NCBI RefSeq assembly: GCF_964355755.1
Contig: NC_092674.1
Location: 31,112,001-31,176,000, forward strand
From: Antedon mediterranea
Lineage: Eukaryota > Echinodermata > Crinoidea > Comatulida > Antedonidae
Length of the DNA: 64,000 bases
Direction: 5' to 3'
Shown: one piece after another, positions 1 to 11,483 of the stretch
Numbering within the stretch: position 1 is the first letter of the stretch
Layout of the letters: each line of letters opens with the position of its first letter
Notes under the pieces: model-generated
The model's database searches: none
Seen by the model: the letters and a program-made list of their open reading frames with translations, nothing else
Told to the model about the DNA's origin: nothing
Program-made: the position numbers and the translations under genes

Positions 1-269
1 TCAGGCAATACAATCAGCTTTGTGAATGAGGCTGATTAAAATAAAATATAAATACACACGCATTAACTCCCGAATGATTACTACCACTAATAACATTCAT
101 GAAATTTTAAGTACGGCTTAAGACTGTCAAATTGCAATCAATGGAGACTTGGCTATATAACATACTAGTTCAAATGATATTTAGACAAGGTAATAATAAA
201 TGTAGAAACTAATAAAGCCAATGAACTGCAGTACCAAAACTAACAGATCTTAAAAAAACCTCCTACAGC

Positions 270-420
270 CTCTGTCTACACTATCAAACTTTATGTGACA
301 AAAAATGTGTCCATATATGGGCATGATGATGTCATATCACTACCATATTTGTGCATTTCACCTCCATATTTGGGTACATCGTACTTTTTTTGTCAAACTA
401 GTTTGATAGTGTAGACAGAG
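270..420. mobile_element. Family A palindromic MITE, copy 1
   Basis: This is a short element of about 150 bp whose ends are inverted copies of CTCTGTCTACACTATCAAAC. The interior holds a second inverted layer, with GCATGATGATGTCATAT in the middle and CCATATTTG repeats. It has no coding capacity. Four further copies lie at 1824, 23262, 40851 and 41792, all with the same interior order. The family is not one I can name. Terminal inverted repeats and multiple dispersed copies make it a non-autonomous DNA transposon (inference). Confidence 0.75.
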
Positions 421-999
421 CTTTTGATGAGAATTTGCTAAAGTGTATAACACTGTATACCATAATTGGTCCTTGAGTGTACTACTACAGAAGGATCATT
501 TTCAGCTTTGTGCTTCGTGCTGGACTCACTTCTTTCTAATATCAGAGTTGTTTTTTATTTGTTACATATTTATTCAATGCAACATCTAGTGTTTTTTTTT
601 TCAGACTTTTATTAGGCTCTAACAATTGACCTATTAATGGAATGATATATTGATATATTTTGTTCAACCGATCAATAGGTTTTGAATAGTGTGTTACCGG
701 TACTAAGTACAATGATTACATCTTATAAGACCTGCTATTCACAATGTAACTCATTTCTAACGTTACTTGGGATCTAAACAACTGTATTGTTCTACAGCAT
801 TATTTAAACATTGATTTATTGATTATACCTTGTCATTCTATTGTACTACTTTCTATAGTGTTACAGTTTAATGTTGCCTAATACTCTAGCCCTTATTATT
901 AGAAAACAACAAGCATCATTGATTTTGAATTATCTCCTATCATCTTGATGTAGGCCTACACTTGCTTCGATTTTTGATAATGATACAAAACAGCCCTAT

Positions 1000-1056
1000 T
1001 CTTCCCCCATTTGTCTATTCTTCCCCCATTTGTCTATTCTTCCCACATTTGTCTAT
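1000..1056. repeat. Three-copy minisatellite, about 19-bp unit
   Basis: Three tandem copies of a unit reading TTCTTCCCCCATTTGTCTA, the last with one C-to-A change. It is pyrimidine-rich on the plus strand. No function is suggested. Confidence 0.85.
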
Positions 1057-1823
1057 GCTAAAAGGAACTCGACAGAATTTACATGGCATCTATGTAGTGA
1101 CTCTCTTTTCTAGATAGTTATTCACTTAATATTGGTAAAAAGATAAATATTTTGGCACACAAGGCGTTTCATACCTATAAAAAAAGTCATAGAGATTACA
1201 TACAGTAGTCTACTGTACATTTGATAATCAATATTATATTATTTCTATATTTCCTTATATTTACATATTTCTAGCATATTATGTCATTCATTCTGCCACA
1301 ATTACATTTATTTAAGTATAATACTTAAAGTTGATTGGTGGAGCTTCCTATTGGTTGTTGATGTGAATTTCATTTTATTATTCCTAATTTTATGCTCACT
1401 CTATGTAGTAGCTTTATTGAAAATAAATAATTTATACTACCTTCATAACTACACCTTTAAAGTGATCATCGTTTGAATGCATTTCAAACCTGTAGGCATA
1501 TACACATCAGCAGCAATTGACCATATCATCACAAGTCCTACATCTAGTCTATAAATATTTGAACTCCACGTTTTTTTGTATTTTTCATCCCATATACTCT
1601 TTAATTTGATTGTTTTTTTTGTGGTGAACACTACATATTAATTACAAATAGATGATAGATAAGAGGAATATGAACGATGGCGTCATACATCATGCTGTTG
1701 AATGCAACCTTGATACTATAAATTATTATTATTACACAAGTTTTTAATATATAAATATTAAACTGACTTATATTTATATATAACAATAAAAAAAATAGTA
1801 CAGTAGTAATACTAGTCACAATA

Positions 1824-1965
1824 GAGCTCTGTCTACACTATCAAACTATATATGAAAAAAAAATGTGATGTGCCTATATATGGACATGATGATGTCATAT
1901 AACTACCATATTTGAGCATATAACTACCATATTGGGCACATCACATTTGTCAAACTAATTTGATA
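1824..1965. mobile_element. Family A palindromic MITE, copy 2 (right end degraded)
   Basis: The left end (GAGCTCTGTCTACACTATCA) and the interior (ATGGACATGATGATGTCATA) match copy 1 closely. The right end decays after CAAACTAATTTGATAAT and lacks the terminal GTAGACAGAG. The centre carries a doubled 'ATAACTACCATATT' block. Confidence 0.7.
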
Positions 1966-4900
1966 ATATTAAAATTCATTGGTATAAAATCAAATCCAGT
2001 AGAAAATAGACTAAAAGTAGCTAGAATATGATTTGTGTAACTAAGTATAGGTCTGCTGTCATATTACTATAAATACACATTTTAAAGACAAAATAGTGTG
2101 TATAGACTTTCTGGAAACTAGACACTCAAAATGGTTATCTAGAAATAAATACTGTATATTATTGATGTAGTCCAGATAACATCACACTGTTAGATATATA
2201 GAACTGTCAGACTCACACCAATTCCCTTACTGTTTCAGGTCAGACTAAAAATTCCAATGTCAAATTATTATTTTCCTTAAATTTAGCAGAAATTGGTTAA
2301 TATGACCTCCCGATGTGCTGGAAAAATAAAACGAGGTTGAGAGCGTGGAAATATAAATCTCTTTTATGCAAGTTGAATTAACAATCCTTTCAGAAAATAA
2401 ATGAGTTATGCTAGTTGCATTGAAATGAAAGTGAGGTTTTGTTTGTAGGTTGTTTTAATAGGGTAATGAGGCTAAATTTACTTACAAAAATGGCTGGATG
2501 TAATTACCTAAATGTATCCAATAAGCATAATATATACAGTAAGGGCATAATTAATTTGAAAATCTAGTTAGGTCTAGTTAAGTATTATATGTCTGATAAT
2601 TAAAGTAAAGATTAATTATTAATTTTCAGGCAGTAACTTACATTTTTTGCCTTTATGAACAATCTGCCATTCAAATTAATTATTTCTTAGTATTTTAATC
2701 GACCTAAATCATTCCTGAGTGTTTTTAATCTCTTTTCAATGTAAAATGTTCCATTTTGCAAATTCTAGATAAAAAGTTAACCAAAAGCTGAAGAATATTA
2801 TTCAGCGAGAAGCAATCAAAACCCAGTATCCAAATGGGGATGTAGTGTAAATAGCAACGCTGAATTACTACAGGATATTGGGCCACAGTGTAAATATCAA
2901 AGTTTAAGCATGGCTTTCAGTGCAAATAGCACAACAAGGTAGACATTGAAAGGCTAAGTAGCCCCGTGTATAATTTGATAATAGTTGTAATTATTGGTAA
3001 AATCTAGAGTTATAATACAAACTACATACATTAGTTTGGCAGAAGATTGTTCAAAAGATATAATAAGTTGGACACAGGGCAGCTGCAACAGAAATTAAAC
3101 AAAGAAAGTAAATGGCATTCAATTTTTCATAAATATTATATTCCTTACAAATGAGCAAAGGGTTAAATAGCTGTGTTGCTATAAAGTAAAGTACAGCAAC
3201 AGTATTATTTATAGTTTATCATAGATAGTTCTACAGTGGATTATCTGTGTTATCTTTTAATTTGATGTATTTTTAGTATAGTGTTCCCATCTTTATAGGA
3301 ACAAACATAGTTTTGTCTGAAGACTTTAAATTAAAGACACACTATGATATTTTCAATTTATGGTGTATTTTACTAATGAGACCTAGAGCATATAAATAGT
3401 ACTTCTTTACACCAGAGATAACTGATAGTTTATGCTAAATTAATGGCTTCTAGAGTTGAGGCATAGCATAAAGTATCTGTGGTAAATCCCATCTGCTTAG
3501 CTAGCATTTTACCAGCCAGCTGAGAGGTGTAATTGTCTGTGATATGGTGATTAAGCACCCAGAAAATGTTCCTATTGATTGTTCCCTATATCCATATTGA
3601 TCGTTGAAACCAATTTTGTACTTTGTAACAATGTGTATCTCTACATATTATCAAGAGCTTTCCATATCAACTACAGTATGCCACTGGACTAGATAGCCAT
3701 TGACTTTTAATTTTTCAAAAATGGTCCCATAAATTAATACACAGATTTTTCCTTTTGTTGTTCTTTATAGCTGGTAATCTTTTCAACAAAACATTACAGT
3801 AAAATATTCATAAAATATAATCATTGTTGGGTTTGTTTATAAAACAATTCTGATGGTAGAAAATTAAATTTAATGCAAATTAATTTTATCACAAAAATAC
3901 AAAGTCTTTCATGTTATATGATAATTACCTCCGAGCCATCTAATTCTATCCTTGTTTACAAGATCACATGTATATGGGAAAGAAGGGCCCTTTTGTTGCT
4001 TAAATCCCCATAGGGTTCTCAAGTGTTGAGGTATACTAGGCTAAGAAAACATTGCTAAGGGACAAATAGACGATAATTGGCTTATCAAACAACCACTTAT
4101 AAATGTACCCCTTCACAATGGTGTATTCAGTTGAGCTGGTACAACCCTTGTAGTATTAGTATTTAGTAGATGTTTGTGAAGCGTTGAATATCCTGTTTTT
4201 GTCAGTATGTATTAGCCAAGATAAACTAACCTAAAATATTTACAATATTGTTGTTGTACTTGTCTATTTTCAATTTCTTTTTTATTGATCATATAATTCA
4301 AAAATAGTTTTTGGCTAATCAAACAACCTATCTATGATATGTATTTTAAAGAGCAACATGGTACCGTATCTTAAATATTATTAGTTAATTGTTTGTCTAT
4401 AGTAGGTAATTATATTCTAATTTTGATCAAGCAATAAACGTTCATTTAATTTAAATTAGGACATCAGCCTAATTTCTCTTGAATGTTCATTCTAGAGCAC
4501 AAGTGTTAAATTACACGCCAATACTCGACATCTTAAATGTCAATTCTCTTCAACATTGGATCGTTTGCCAAACCGATGTAATGAAGAAAATAAGACTTCA
4601 TTTAGTTATCGGATGGCAAACGCTAAATTAGAAATCTTCAAGTAAAATTAAAAGGAAACTGGAGCCACAATATTTAATTGAGTTCCTCTTGGTTGCCTTG
4701 GAGCAGTTCACAAGGGTAAAACATACAGTTTTAGGAGTAATTAAATAACCCTTCTACGTATTTCAGGTGTGGATCCAAACAATGTCCCATAGTAGAGGCG
4801 TAGGGAGGGGCGTAGGTTTTAATTAATTAAATTCGATGAAAATTGCAGGCTAAACAAATCAATTGATACAGTGTGTAGTTCATTGATCTAAAATTGGTTT

Positions 4901-5015
4901 GGTCGTAAACAATGCAAGGTTTTATTGACAACATTTAATACGGGCCTATAGTGTGTTTTGACGTCAAAACAATTACATGTTCTCCAGATAGAATATTTGT
5001 GTCATTGTAGACATT

Positions 5016-7847
5016 TCAAAAGTAAAGTGGTCTTACCTCAGCGTCAGCTTCATGCGTGTTTCTTGTAGATGCCAGAGATGGGTTACTACCAGTATTCAAA
5101 TCAGAGTTGCTGCTAAACGTCATCATCTGCTTGTTTCCAAGTCTTGTATCTGGAGAGTGCATTTTCCATTTCATGATGTTCTTTGATTGAGCATAAGATG
5201 ACGGGTTCGTCTCGTGTGCTGCCGATACGGTAATCTGACTATTTGGGTGTTTTTTGCAGCCGTCTATGTCAGCGACCTTGCCGGCCTGGAAAAGTTCTTC
5301 TTCCTTTGGTACTTTATAGGTGTGTTCCATCTTGTCCTTCTTATGACATCTTGCTAACAATACGCAAAATATGATGAACAGGATGACCGCAACACCAGCC
5401 AGTGCTATCACCACTATAAATGGCCAGCTTGCTTCGTCGCCATTGTTGTGTGTTAAAGCTCGGTAATGCTTCACTGTCAGGTTGAATCTTTCTAAGAAAG
5501 GTGCTGGCCCAAGCGGTTCGCTGAAATCTTTGTTCGCAACTACTATCGTTAACGTTGTAGCACTAGATTTCTTTTCAACGTTTGCTTTGTCGGAAACGTT
5601 TATCTTTAAATCGTACACTCCTTCCCAGTCTTTTGAAAGACGTTGTTTCGTCATAACTGTACCGTTACTCAATATCTGAAATGCGTCGTACTTGTCACCG
5701 CCTTTAATGGAATATTCTATCACGCCGTTCCTTCCGTCATCTGGATCGACGGCAGTGACGTCGACAATCCAGAAGTTAGAAGAAGCTGCTGATGGAATAA
5801 AGAACGTGCGATTGGTTGATGTTGGGTAAATGACCGTTGGAGCATTGTCATTGATATCTCGAATGATGATGTCAGCAGATACGCTACTCGTCTTAGCGGG
5901 AATACCAGAATCACTTACTACAATTGTAAGTTTGTACTTCCTGGAACGCTCACGATCAAAGGAACGTTTACTATAAATTCGTCCTGTTCTTTCCCTAATA
6001 GTAAAGTCATCACTCGAACCAGATAATGAGTATTTCAATTCTCCATTTACTCCTATATCTTCGTCAGTCGCTGTAACCTCACCAATAAATGTATCTACGT
6101 CCTTGTTTTCATCAATCTCAAAACTGTAGCTGCTTGAAAGAAAATATGGTGTTTTGTCGTTCTTATCGATAATTACAACTTCGACAACTGTTTTGTTGCA
6201 AAGTTGAGGCTGTCCTTTGTCGCAAGCTATTACGTAGAAATCAAGAGATGCCGAAGACTCTCTGTCGATTGACATTAAAGCCGTGATCTCTCCACTTACA
6301 GGATCAATCTGAAAGTAGCCATCAGCTTCTTCCAGCGAATAAATGATTTCAGAATTCAAACCTTCGTCTTCATCAATTGCAAGTACCGTTTCTACACTGT
6401 ATCCGGGTTCATTATGCTCTGGCATCATAAACTTATATTCTGGACTTGTGAAATATGGCGTCTGGTCGTTATCATCCCTTACAATTATCATCACTTGAAC
6501 TACAGTTGTTTTCCTGTCTTCAGCTTTCTTGGCCTTGTCTGTAGCATTGATAGTTATGTTATATTCAGGTATTTTTTCTCGATCAATTCCAGACCCTGTT
6601 GTAAATTGAAACTCGTTAGGGGCAGAAGGATCTTGAGCAATCAAATTAAAATGGCCGTATGTCCCTTGAAAGCTAATGTCAAATTTACCATTGTTGCCAC
6701 TGTCAGCGTCCGATGCCACTAACAGACCTATAAAGACCCCCGGCCCGATTGATTCGTCTATAGTGATCACGTTATCGACCCGTTCAATTCCAGAATAACT
6801 AATCGAAATTATTGGTGGATTGTCATTGACATCTGTAATATCGATTGTTACTGTAGTGAACCCAGGAATAGAATTATCTCCTTTATCTTTGGCCTGGATG
6901 ATCATTACAAAGATGTCATTACTCTCGTGGTCTAGATTCGCAATTGTCCGCAGTATACCCTGCACTGGGTCTACCTCAAAGTGTTGACGCACAATACTGG
7001 TCACACTTTTGCCAAACGTGTATTCAATTTCAGAATTCAAGCCTCGTTCGTCGATATCTTCTGCATGCAGGTTGAGAATCTCGTAGCCGATCAACACATC
7101 CTCCGGCACTGCTTTTCTGTACTCTGCTTCCGTAAATACGGGCGAGTTGTCGTTAGCGTCGTTGATGATCAAATCAACAGTGGCGGTTCCTTCTCTTTTG
7201 GGGTTACCATCATCACTCGCCCGAAGAACTAAAGTGTATCGATCTCTATTTTCTCTATCTAGAGGTCGCATGATTACAAGATGGATCGTTTTGGCTCCAT
7301 CTACAGTATCCGTAACAATAATCCGAAACATTTCGTTAAATGTATCGTCAAGTGTATAGTTGTGGATACCATTAACCCCAACGTCAGCGTCGACAGCACT
7401 CTCCATTGGAATAGCTGTACCAATAGAAGCTGATTCAGAAACCTCTAGTTGGTACCTCGTCTCCGGGAATACTGGTTCATTGTCATTGGTATCATTCAAA
7501 TTAATAGTCACTCGGACAACAGTAGAACCGGAGTCCAATATAAGTATTCGAATTTCATATTGGCAGACATCAACGAGATTTTCGCTACACATACCAACCT
7601 CTCTATCTATGACTTCTGTTGTTAAAAGGTCTCCATCATTAGTTATCTCAAACGGCACTTCATTATCACCAAGGACACTAAATTCTGCGGACGAACTGAC
7701 CACAAGACCTGCATCGTCTACAATATCGCCTACTATATACCCAATAGGTTGTTCTTCAAAAAGGTCGTAAACTATTTTTTGGGCGTTTGATGAATTACAA
7801 AATAGAAATATAAATATGTAGAAAGCTACTGGTATCATTTTCGCCAT
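5016..7847 (-). CDS. Protocadherin-like cell-adhesion protein (main exon)
   Basis: The frame encodes 943 residues. It starts with a hydrophobic signal peptide (about residues 1-22), followed by about seven extracellular cadherin repeats. Repeat boundaries are marked by calcium-binding linkers at about 119-125 (DTNDNEP), 230-236 (DANDNSP), 339-345 (DVNDNPP), 458-464 (DDNDQTP), 561-567 (DKNDKTP) and 664-670 (DINDNAP). The fourth and fifth linkers have lost the last Asn. The seventh repeat is degenerate. A single membrane segment spans about 808-831, followed by a basic stop-transfer run and a tail of about 112 residues containing MHSPDTR, a motif type seen in protocadherin tails. An uninterrupted ectodomain exon is typical of protocadherins and not of classical cadherins. 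Homophilic adhesion at the cell surface is inferred from the family. A splice donor just before the stop suggests the last six residues belong to an unspliced form. The start has a good context (AAAATGGCG). Confidence 0.93.
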   Translation of the reverse strand: MAKMIPVAFYIFIFLFCNSSNAQKIVYDLFEEQPIGYIVGDIVDDAGLVVSSSAEFSVLGDNEVPFEITNDGDLLTTEVIDREVGMCSENLVDVCQYEIRILILDSGSTVVRVTINLNDTNDNEPVFPETRYQLEVSESASIGTAIPMESAVDADVGVNGIHNYTLDDTFNEMFRIIVTDTVDGAKTIHLVIMRPLDRENRDRYTLVLRASDDGNPKREGTATVDLIINDANDNSPVFTEAEYRKAVPEDVLIGYEILNLHAEDIDERGLNSEIEYTFGKSVTSIVRQHFEVDPVQGILRTIANLDHESNDIFVMIIQAKDKGDNSIPGFTTVTIDITDVNDNPPIISISYSGIERVDNVITIDESIGPGVFIGLLVASDADSGNNGKFDISFQGTYGHFNLIAQDPSAPNEFQFTTGSGIDREKIPEYNITINATDKAKKAEDRKTTVVQVMIIVRDDNDQTPYFTSPEYKFMMPEHNEPGYSVETVLAIDEDEGLNSEIIYSLEEADGYFQIDPVSGEITALMSIDRESSASLDFYVIACDKGQPQLCNKTVVEVVIIDKNDKTPYFLSSSYSFEIDENKDVDTFIGEVTATDEDIGVNGELKYSLSGSSDDFTIRERTGRIYSKRSFDRERSRKYKLTIVVSDSGIPAKTSSVSADIIIRDINDNAPTVIYPTSTNRTFFIPSAASSNFWIVDVTAVDPDDGRNGVIEYSIKGGDKYDAFQILSNGTVMTKQRLSKDWEGVYDLKINVSDKANVEKKSSATTLTIVVANKDFSEPLGPAPFLERFNLTVKHYRALTHNNGDEASWPFIVVIALAGVAVILFIIFCVLLARCHKKDKMEHTYKVPKEEELFQAGKVADIDGCKKHPNSQITVSAAHETNPSSYAQSKNIMKWKMHSPDTRLGNKQMMTFSSNSDLNTGSNPSLASTRNTHEADAEVRPLYF
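5031..5037 (-). other. Splice donor at the end of the protocadherin exon
   Basis: On the minus strand the frame reads ...GCT GAC GCT GAG followed directly by GTAAGA, a consensus donor in phase 0. The stop codon comes only six codons later (VRPLYF). Protocadherins commonly splice the large ectodomain exon to small cytoplasmic exons, so the annotated stop may be used only when this donor is not spliced. Confidence 0.6.
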
Positions 7848-7902
7848 TTTACCTCTTCTTGCCAGAGAAGCGTTTGCTATGACAATTCGATCATCAAAGT
7901 AT
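7848..7902 (-). other. 5' untranslated part of the protocadherin exon and its acceptor
   Basis: Upstream of the start codon the minus strand reads a pyrimidine-rich TTTTATTTTTTCAG acceptor, then about 55 nt without an in-frame start before the ATG. This indicates at least one separate upstream 5' UTR exon, which cannot be located from sequence alone. Confidence 0.55.
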
Positions 7903-8385
7903 CTGAAAAAATAAAACGAAAGTTGTTATTAGTCCATAAACCGGTTTAAAATATGTATATATACTGTATATACTGTACAGTAGTAAACAGTGAAAAGATA
8001 CATTAAATTATAAATGTTATTCTTCGTATGGAGTAAACAAAAAATGCAACCTTGCTGTCTTATATGTCAACCTGTATAGATAGGCTACAATCGTCACTTT
8101 GATCAGTTAATCAGAATTTACAGATTCAGAAATACGACCTTGTCACTTATGGATAGATAGTACAATACAGTATTAGTAGTATATAATTACATAGGCCTAC
8201 TACAGCTGCTGCAGCAGTGCTCGCTTACCCCTGCTGATGGGGAAACACACGGGTCCTACATTACAATAAATTGATGACCTATAGGCCTACCGCGGCGGTG
8301 GTTTTACGTTTGTTTCTTTATGCGTGCGCGCGCGTGTACAGTGCGTATAAACACTGTTCTTTAGGTAAATGAGACTTATTGACTT

Positions 8386-8715
8386 TTGTATACTACTTTA
8401 TATTTCGTTTCTTTGAATATGGTAAGCTCGGTAACATTTTTGATTGCGTTAATATTGTCTTATGTGGTGGTTTGGATCGTCGGTACTTTCACCAGGTACG
8501 TATCCTTGTTTAATGCCCTCTGTTTCGAGAACAAAGCAACTGATGACCTACTTGGGCTTAGTTTAGCTTTTACCTTGATAACTTTGTTAAGTTACCCAAG
8601 AAACAGGAAAGCAGTTATTCCATCTTTCCTGTATACCTCATATGCTATATCTATTATGTCTAGCGGGGTGATTTACCTGTGTTGTTTGTTCTGTAACGAA
8701 TACAAACTAATCTAG
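8386..8715 (+). CDS. Small hydrophobic membrane-protein frame, unidentified
   Basis: This is a 109-codon open frame. Its sequence shows three hydrophobic segments, at about residues 12-35, 55-69 and 80-104, separated by polar loops containing RYVSLF, ENKATDD and YPRNRK. A second in-frame ATG (residue 12, MVSSV) would give a 98-residue form. The pattern resembles small three- to four-span membrane proteins, but I recognise no family. It lies head-to-head with the protocadherin and ends just before a family B element. The segment ACCAG/GTACGT inside it could be a splice donor, in which case only the first part is exonic. It may also be chance in AT-rich DNA. Confidence 0.3.
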   Translation: MYTTLYFVSLNMVSSVTFLIALILSYVVVWIVGTFTRYVSLFNALCFENKATDDLLGLSLAFTLITLLSYPRNRKAVIPSFLYTSYAISIMSSGVIYLCCLFCNEYKLI

Positions 8716-8719
8716 AAGT

Positions 8720-8875
8720 GTGTTTCGACGCAGCGCAATGACGTACACGCAAAGCAATTACTTTGACCAATCACAAGCGATGGATTATCCGAACTGTTGC
8801 TTGTCATTGGTCAACTCGCATGCGTTCCGCTTATGTCCTTTGGTTGGGTCCTAAGTTTGAACCAAGCTTCTAACA
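8720..8875. mobile_element. Family B MITE, copy 1
   Basis: An inverted-repeat element with the hallmark paired inner blocks TTGACCAATCACAAGCGATGG and CATTGGTCAACTCG, facing each other across a short centre. The outer ends (GACGCAGCGCAATGACGTA and TGCGTTCCGCTTATGTCC) are degenerate. Eight related copies occur in the window (10278, 20288, 27248, 29245, 31229, 40766, 44535, 47195). Confidence 0.7.
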
Positions 8876-10277
8876 CTTTAAGGTGTAACCATATTGTCTT
8901 GTTGTCGTGTGTGATTCGCGTGTGGTTTTTTAATTTTTCCTATCAACGAACGATTGTTTTATAAACAGAATATACTACAGTAACCGAAAGTGGTTTACAA
9001 ACATACAGATTTCATAGTTACCTGTATTTTGTTACCTAGATAATAAATGCAGATTATCCATAATTTAACGTTTACTTTGAAAGTTGGTTGAGGAAATAAA
9101 ACAAAAAAATAATCACATTTTTTAGCGTATTTGTTTAAATATTAAAATAATTTTTTCCTTCTGATAATGTAAATCTTTTTTTTTTCAATTAAATTTATTG
9201 GAACAAACAAAAATTATTAATGTTTGGGTTTAATATTATGTATTATTAATAATGTTTTTATGAATTATAAAGCATTTTTATTTGCTGTGATATGAAAAAT
9301 AATTTTTTATCTGTTGAATTTATTTGAACCAGATGTTTTTAGAATAAATAATTTCTTTATTTTGTAAATATTTATATTTTATTACCTGTACAGTATTTAA
9401 TTATTATTTACTAAGAAAATATACCTGTGTCAAGACGGGTGGCGTCATTTTTGCCAGCATGTTTTTAGATCTAACAGATTATTTTTTAATTTAAAAAATA
9501 AATTAAAAAACATACCACCGTCCTATTTCCATTATTCTCATACCCCATATGTGTATACAGTACTACTGTATACAATAGAAACAACTTTTAAGTTTCTTGT
9601 GAACTTTTTTCAATCAATCATAATATTTTTTTAGTCATAATTAATAATGATAACCATGATAACGTGTAGTACAGGGATTTTTACCAAAACATTTTATTAT
9701 AAAATATGCAGTGATGAACATGAAATGCTCTGATGAACATTATTTTAAATGTTTGTGATTTAATTTAATTTACACAGTACATACAGATAAATAATAGTCA
9801 TAATAATGTACTTATACAGGATTTTTACAAAATACAAAACATATTAGAAAATATATTATTTACAGTGATACACATTAAATGGTCTGATGTACTGTACATT
9901 AAGATTAAGTGTTTGTGATTTGTTGATAATTTCTAGTTTCGATTTGAATGTTAGAGTTAAACCAATTTATGAATCTGTTCACCTTTTTTAAGTTGTCGAA
10001 CTATTATTTATGTCGATGTCGAAAATCAAAGAGCATATGATATCGAAGTCGGTGCCATGTATTTGCTTTTCTAACGCCAATGCATATTATGACGTAATGT
10101 TGTTGGACAGCGTGAGAAATGATAGTTGTGAAATTAGTCCAAATTATTTTAAAATGTGTGGTGTAATTGCATCTTTCGATGTATCGGACAAGTTACATGA
10201 CTAAAACATATGTACTATAATATGTAAGAATTAAAACAAGGACAACATTCACTAGGACGTCATCTGTGTATTCTGTG

Positions 10278-10395
10278 TGAAGCCTGGTTTTACTACACTC
10301 CTAGAGACGCAAGAACGTATACGCATTGACCAATGAAATGCGGCAGTTGCATATCCTATCGCCTGTGATTGCGTTACGCCCTTGCGCGCGTATAT
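10278..10395. mobile_element. Family B MITE, copy 2 (degenerate)
   Basis: AGCCTGGTTTTACTACACTC, a degraded left end, leads into GAGACGCAAGAACGTATACG, the block TTGACCAATGAAATGCGG and the right half CCTGTGATTGCGTTACGCCC. The order and spacing match family B, with many substitutions. Confidence 0.55.
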
Positions 10396-11449
10396 GGTAA
10401 CTAGGTAACTACGGCCTCCTTATAATATTGTGCTGATGAAATAATGTATTTATATCCATTGTGCTGTTCGCATCTGGAATCAAGGAGAAAGCAGCCCGTA
10501 ATCAAACTTTGTATTTTCTGTCACGTTTTGTCAAAGTTTTGAGTAATCAACCTTCTGAATGATGGAGTAATGATTCGTAACACATGCAGATTTAACATTA
10601 ATGTTATTCAACAGCAGACTGTATCTTTGCGATGCTGATGCGATAAGAAAATGCGCTTTAAAAACTTAAATCTCGTTCAGACCTCCTCGTACGTCGTCTG
10701 GTTAATCGTCATATTTTTTCGATTTATACTGTAAATGGTCGTTTTGACTTGGATCGACGTGGCTGTTGCTTATTACACTAAACACCTCATCTTCTCTCCT
10801 GATTCGTATTCAAAATCTAATATATATTATTAGCAAGTTAACGTTCATGAAAATTACAACATCCGATTGCGCCGAGAAAAGCAAAAACAGACAGTCCTAT
10901 TTATTACTATTATAGACAAGAGGTGACGATAAAATACAGAACAAACCATAAAATATATAACAAATCATAAAGTAAGAAATGAGATGTTTAAAAACAGAAT
11001 ACACTCGGATGCTGATGTAGAAACATAAAAATCACAGACTACCTTCTCACGTAAAAATGCCATTATTTCAATTTCAATTAATGTTGGACGTCTATAGGGA
11101 GTTGAGTTTTCATTATTTGTCGAAAACTTGTCAAATCAAATCTAACTGTGCAATTAAAACTGAACATGACTGAGAATCTATGAACGGTATCTCAACACCT
11201 AGGAGCAGGCTTCGTCGCTGCTGCTTCCACTTTTCATTATATAATATGAATGGGCTCATCTTTGTATTATTCGAGGGCGCTCTTAGATTACGTTAAAACA
11301 GGACTGTCAACCAGCAACAACCAGTTTTGTGCGCGCGCGTTGTGGTAGATGCGTGTATTTTTGTGTAAAGCGAATTCCACAATTGTTTCTATTGTTAATA
11401 TCGAATTGTAAAAGTATTCGAAATTGTCATACCGGCTACGAGGAGATTA

Positions 11450-11483
11450 TTACAGTATTAATGTACTGTAATAATCTGCATGC
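11450..11483. repeat. Short perfect hairpin
   Basis: AGATTATTACAGTA and its exact inverted copy flank a 6-base centre. No neighbouring gene explains it. It is probably a decayed palindromic element. Confidence 0.6.

Larger units (their letters stand above)
1..5015. other. AT-rich non-coding stretch left of the protocadherin
   Basis: No coding region can be supported here. The longest open frames (1449-1631 and 1631-1819, minus) are about 60 codons, AT-driven and without recognisable motifs. The stretch contains two family A elements (270-420 and 1824-1965) and a three-copy minisatellite near 1000-1056. It lies downstream of the protocadherin main exon, whose splice donor points into it, so short cytoplasmic-tail exons may be hidden here, but none can be recognised by eye. 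Confidence 0.5.

Noticed and set aside
5482-7770. Plus-strand frames of up to 136 codons inside the protocadherin
   Set aside because: They are antisense shadows of a long conserved coding exon, with no motif of their own.
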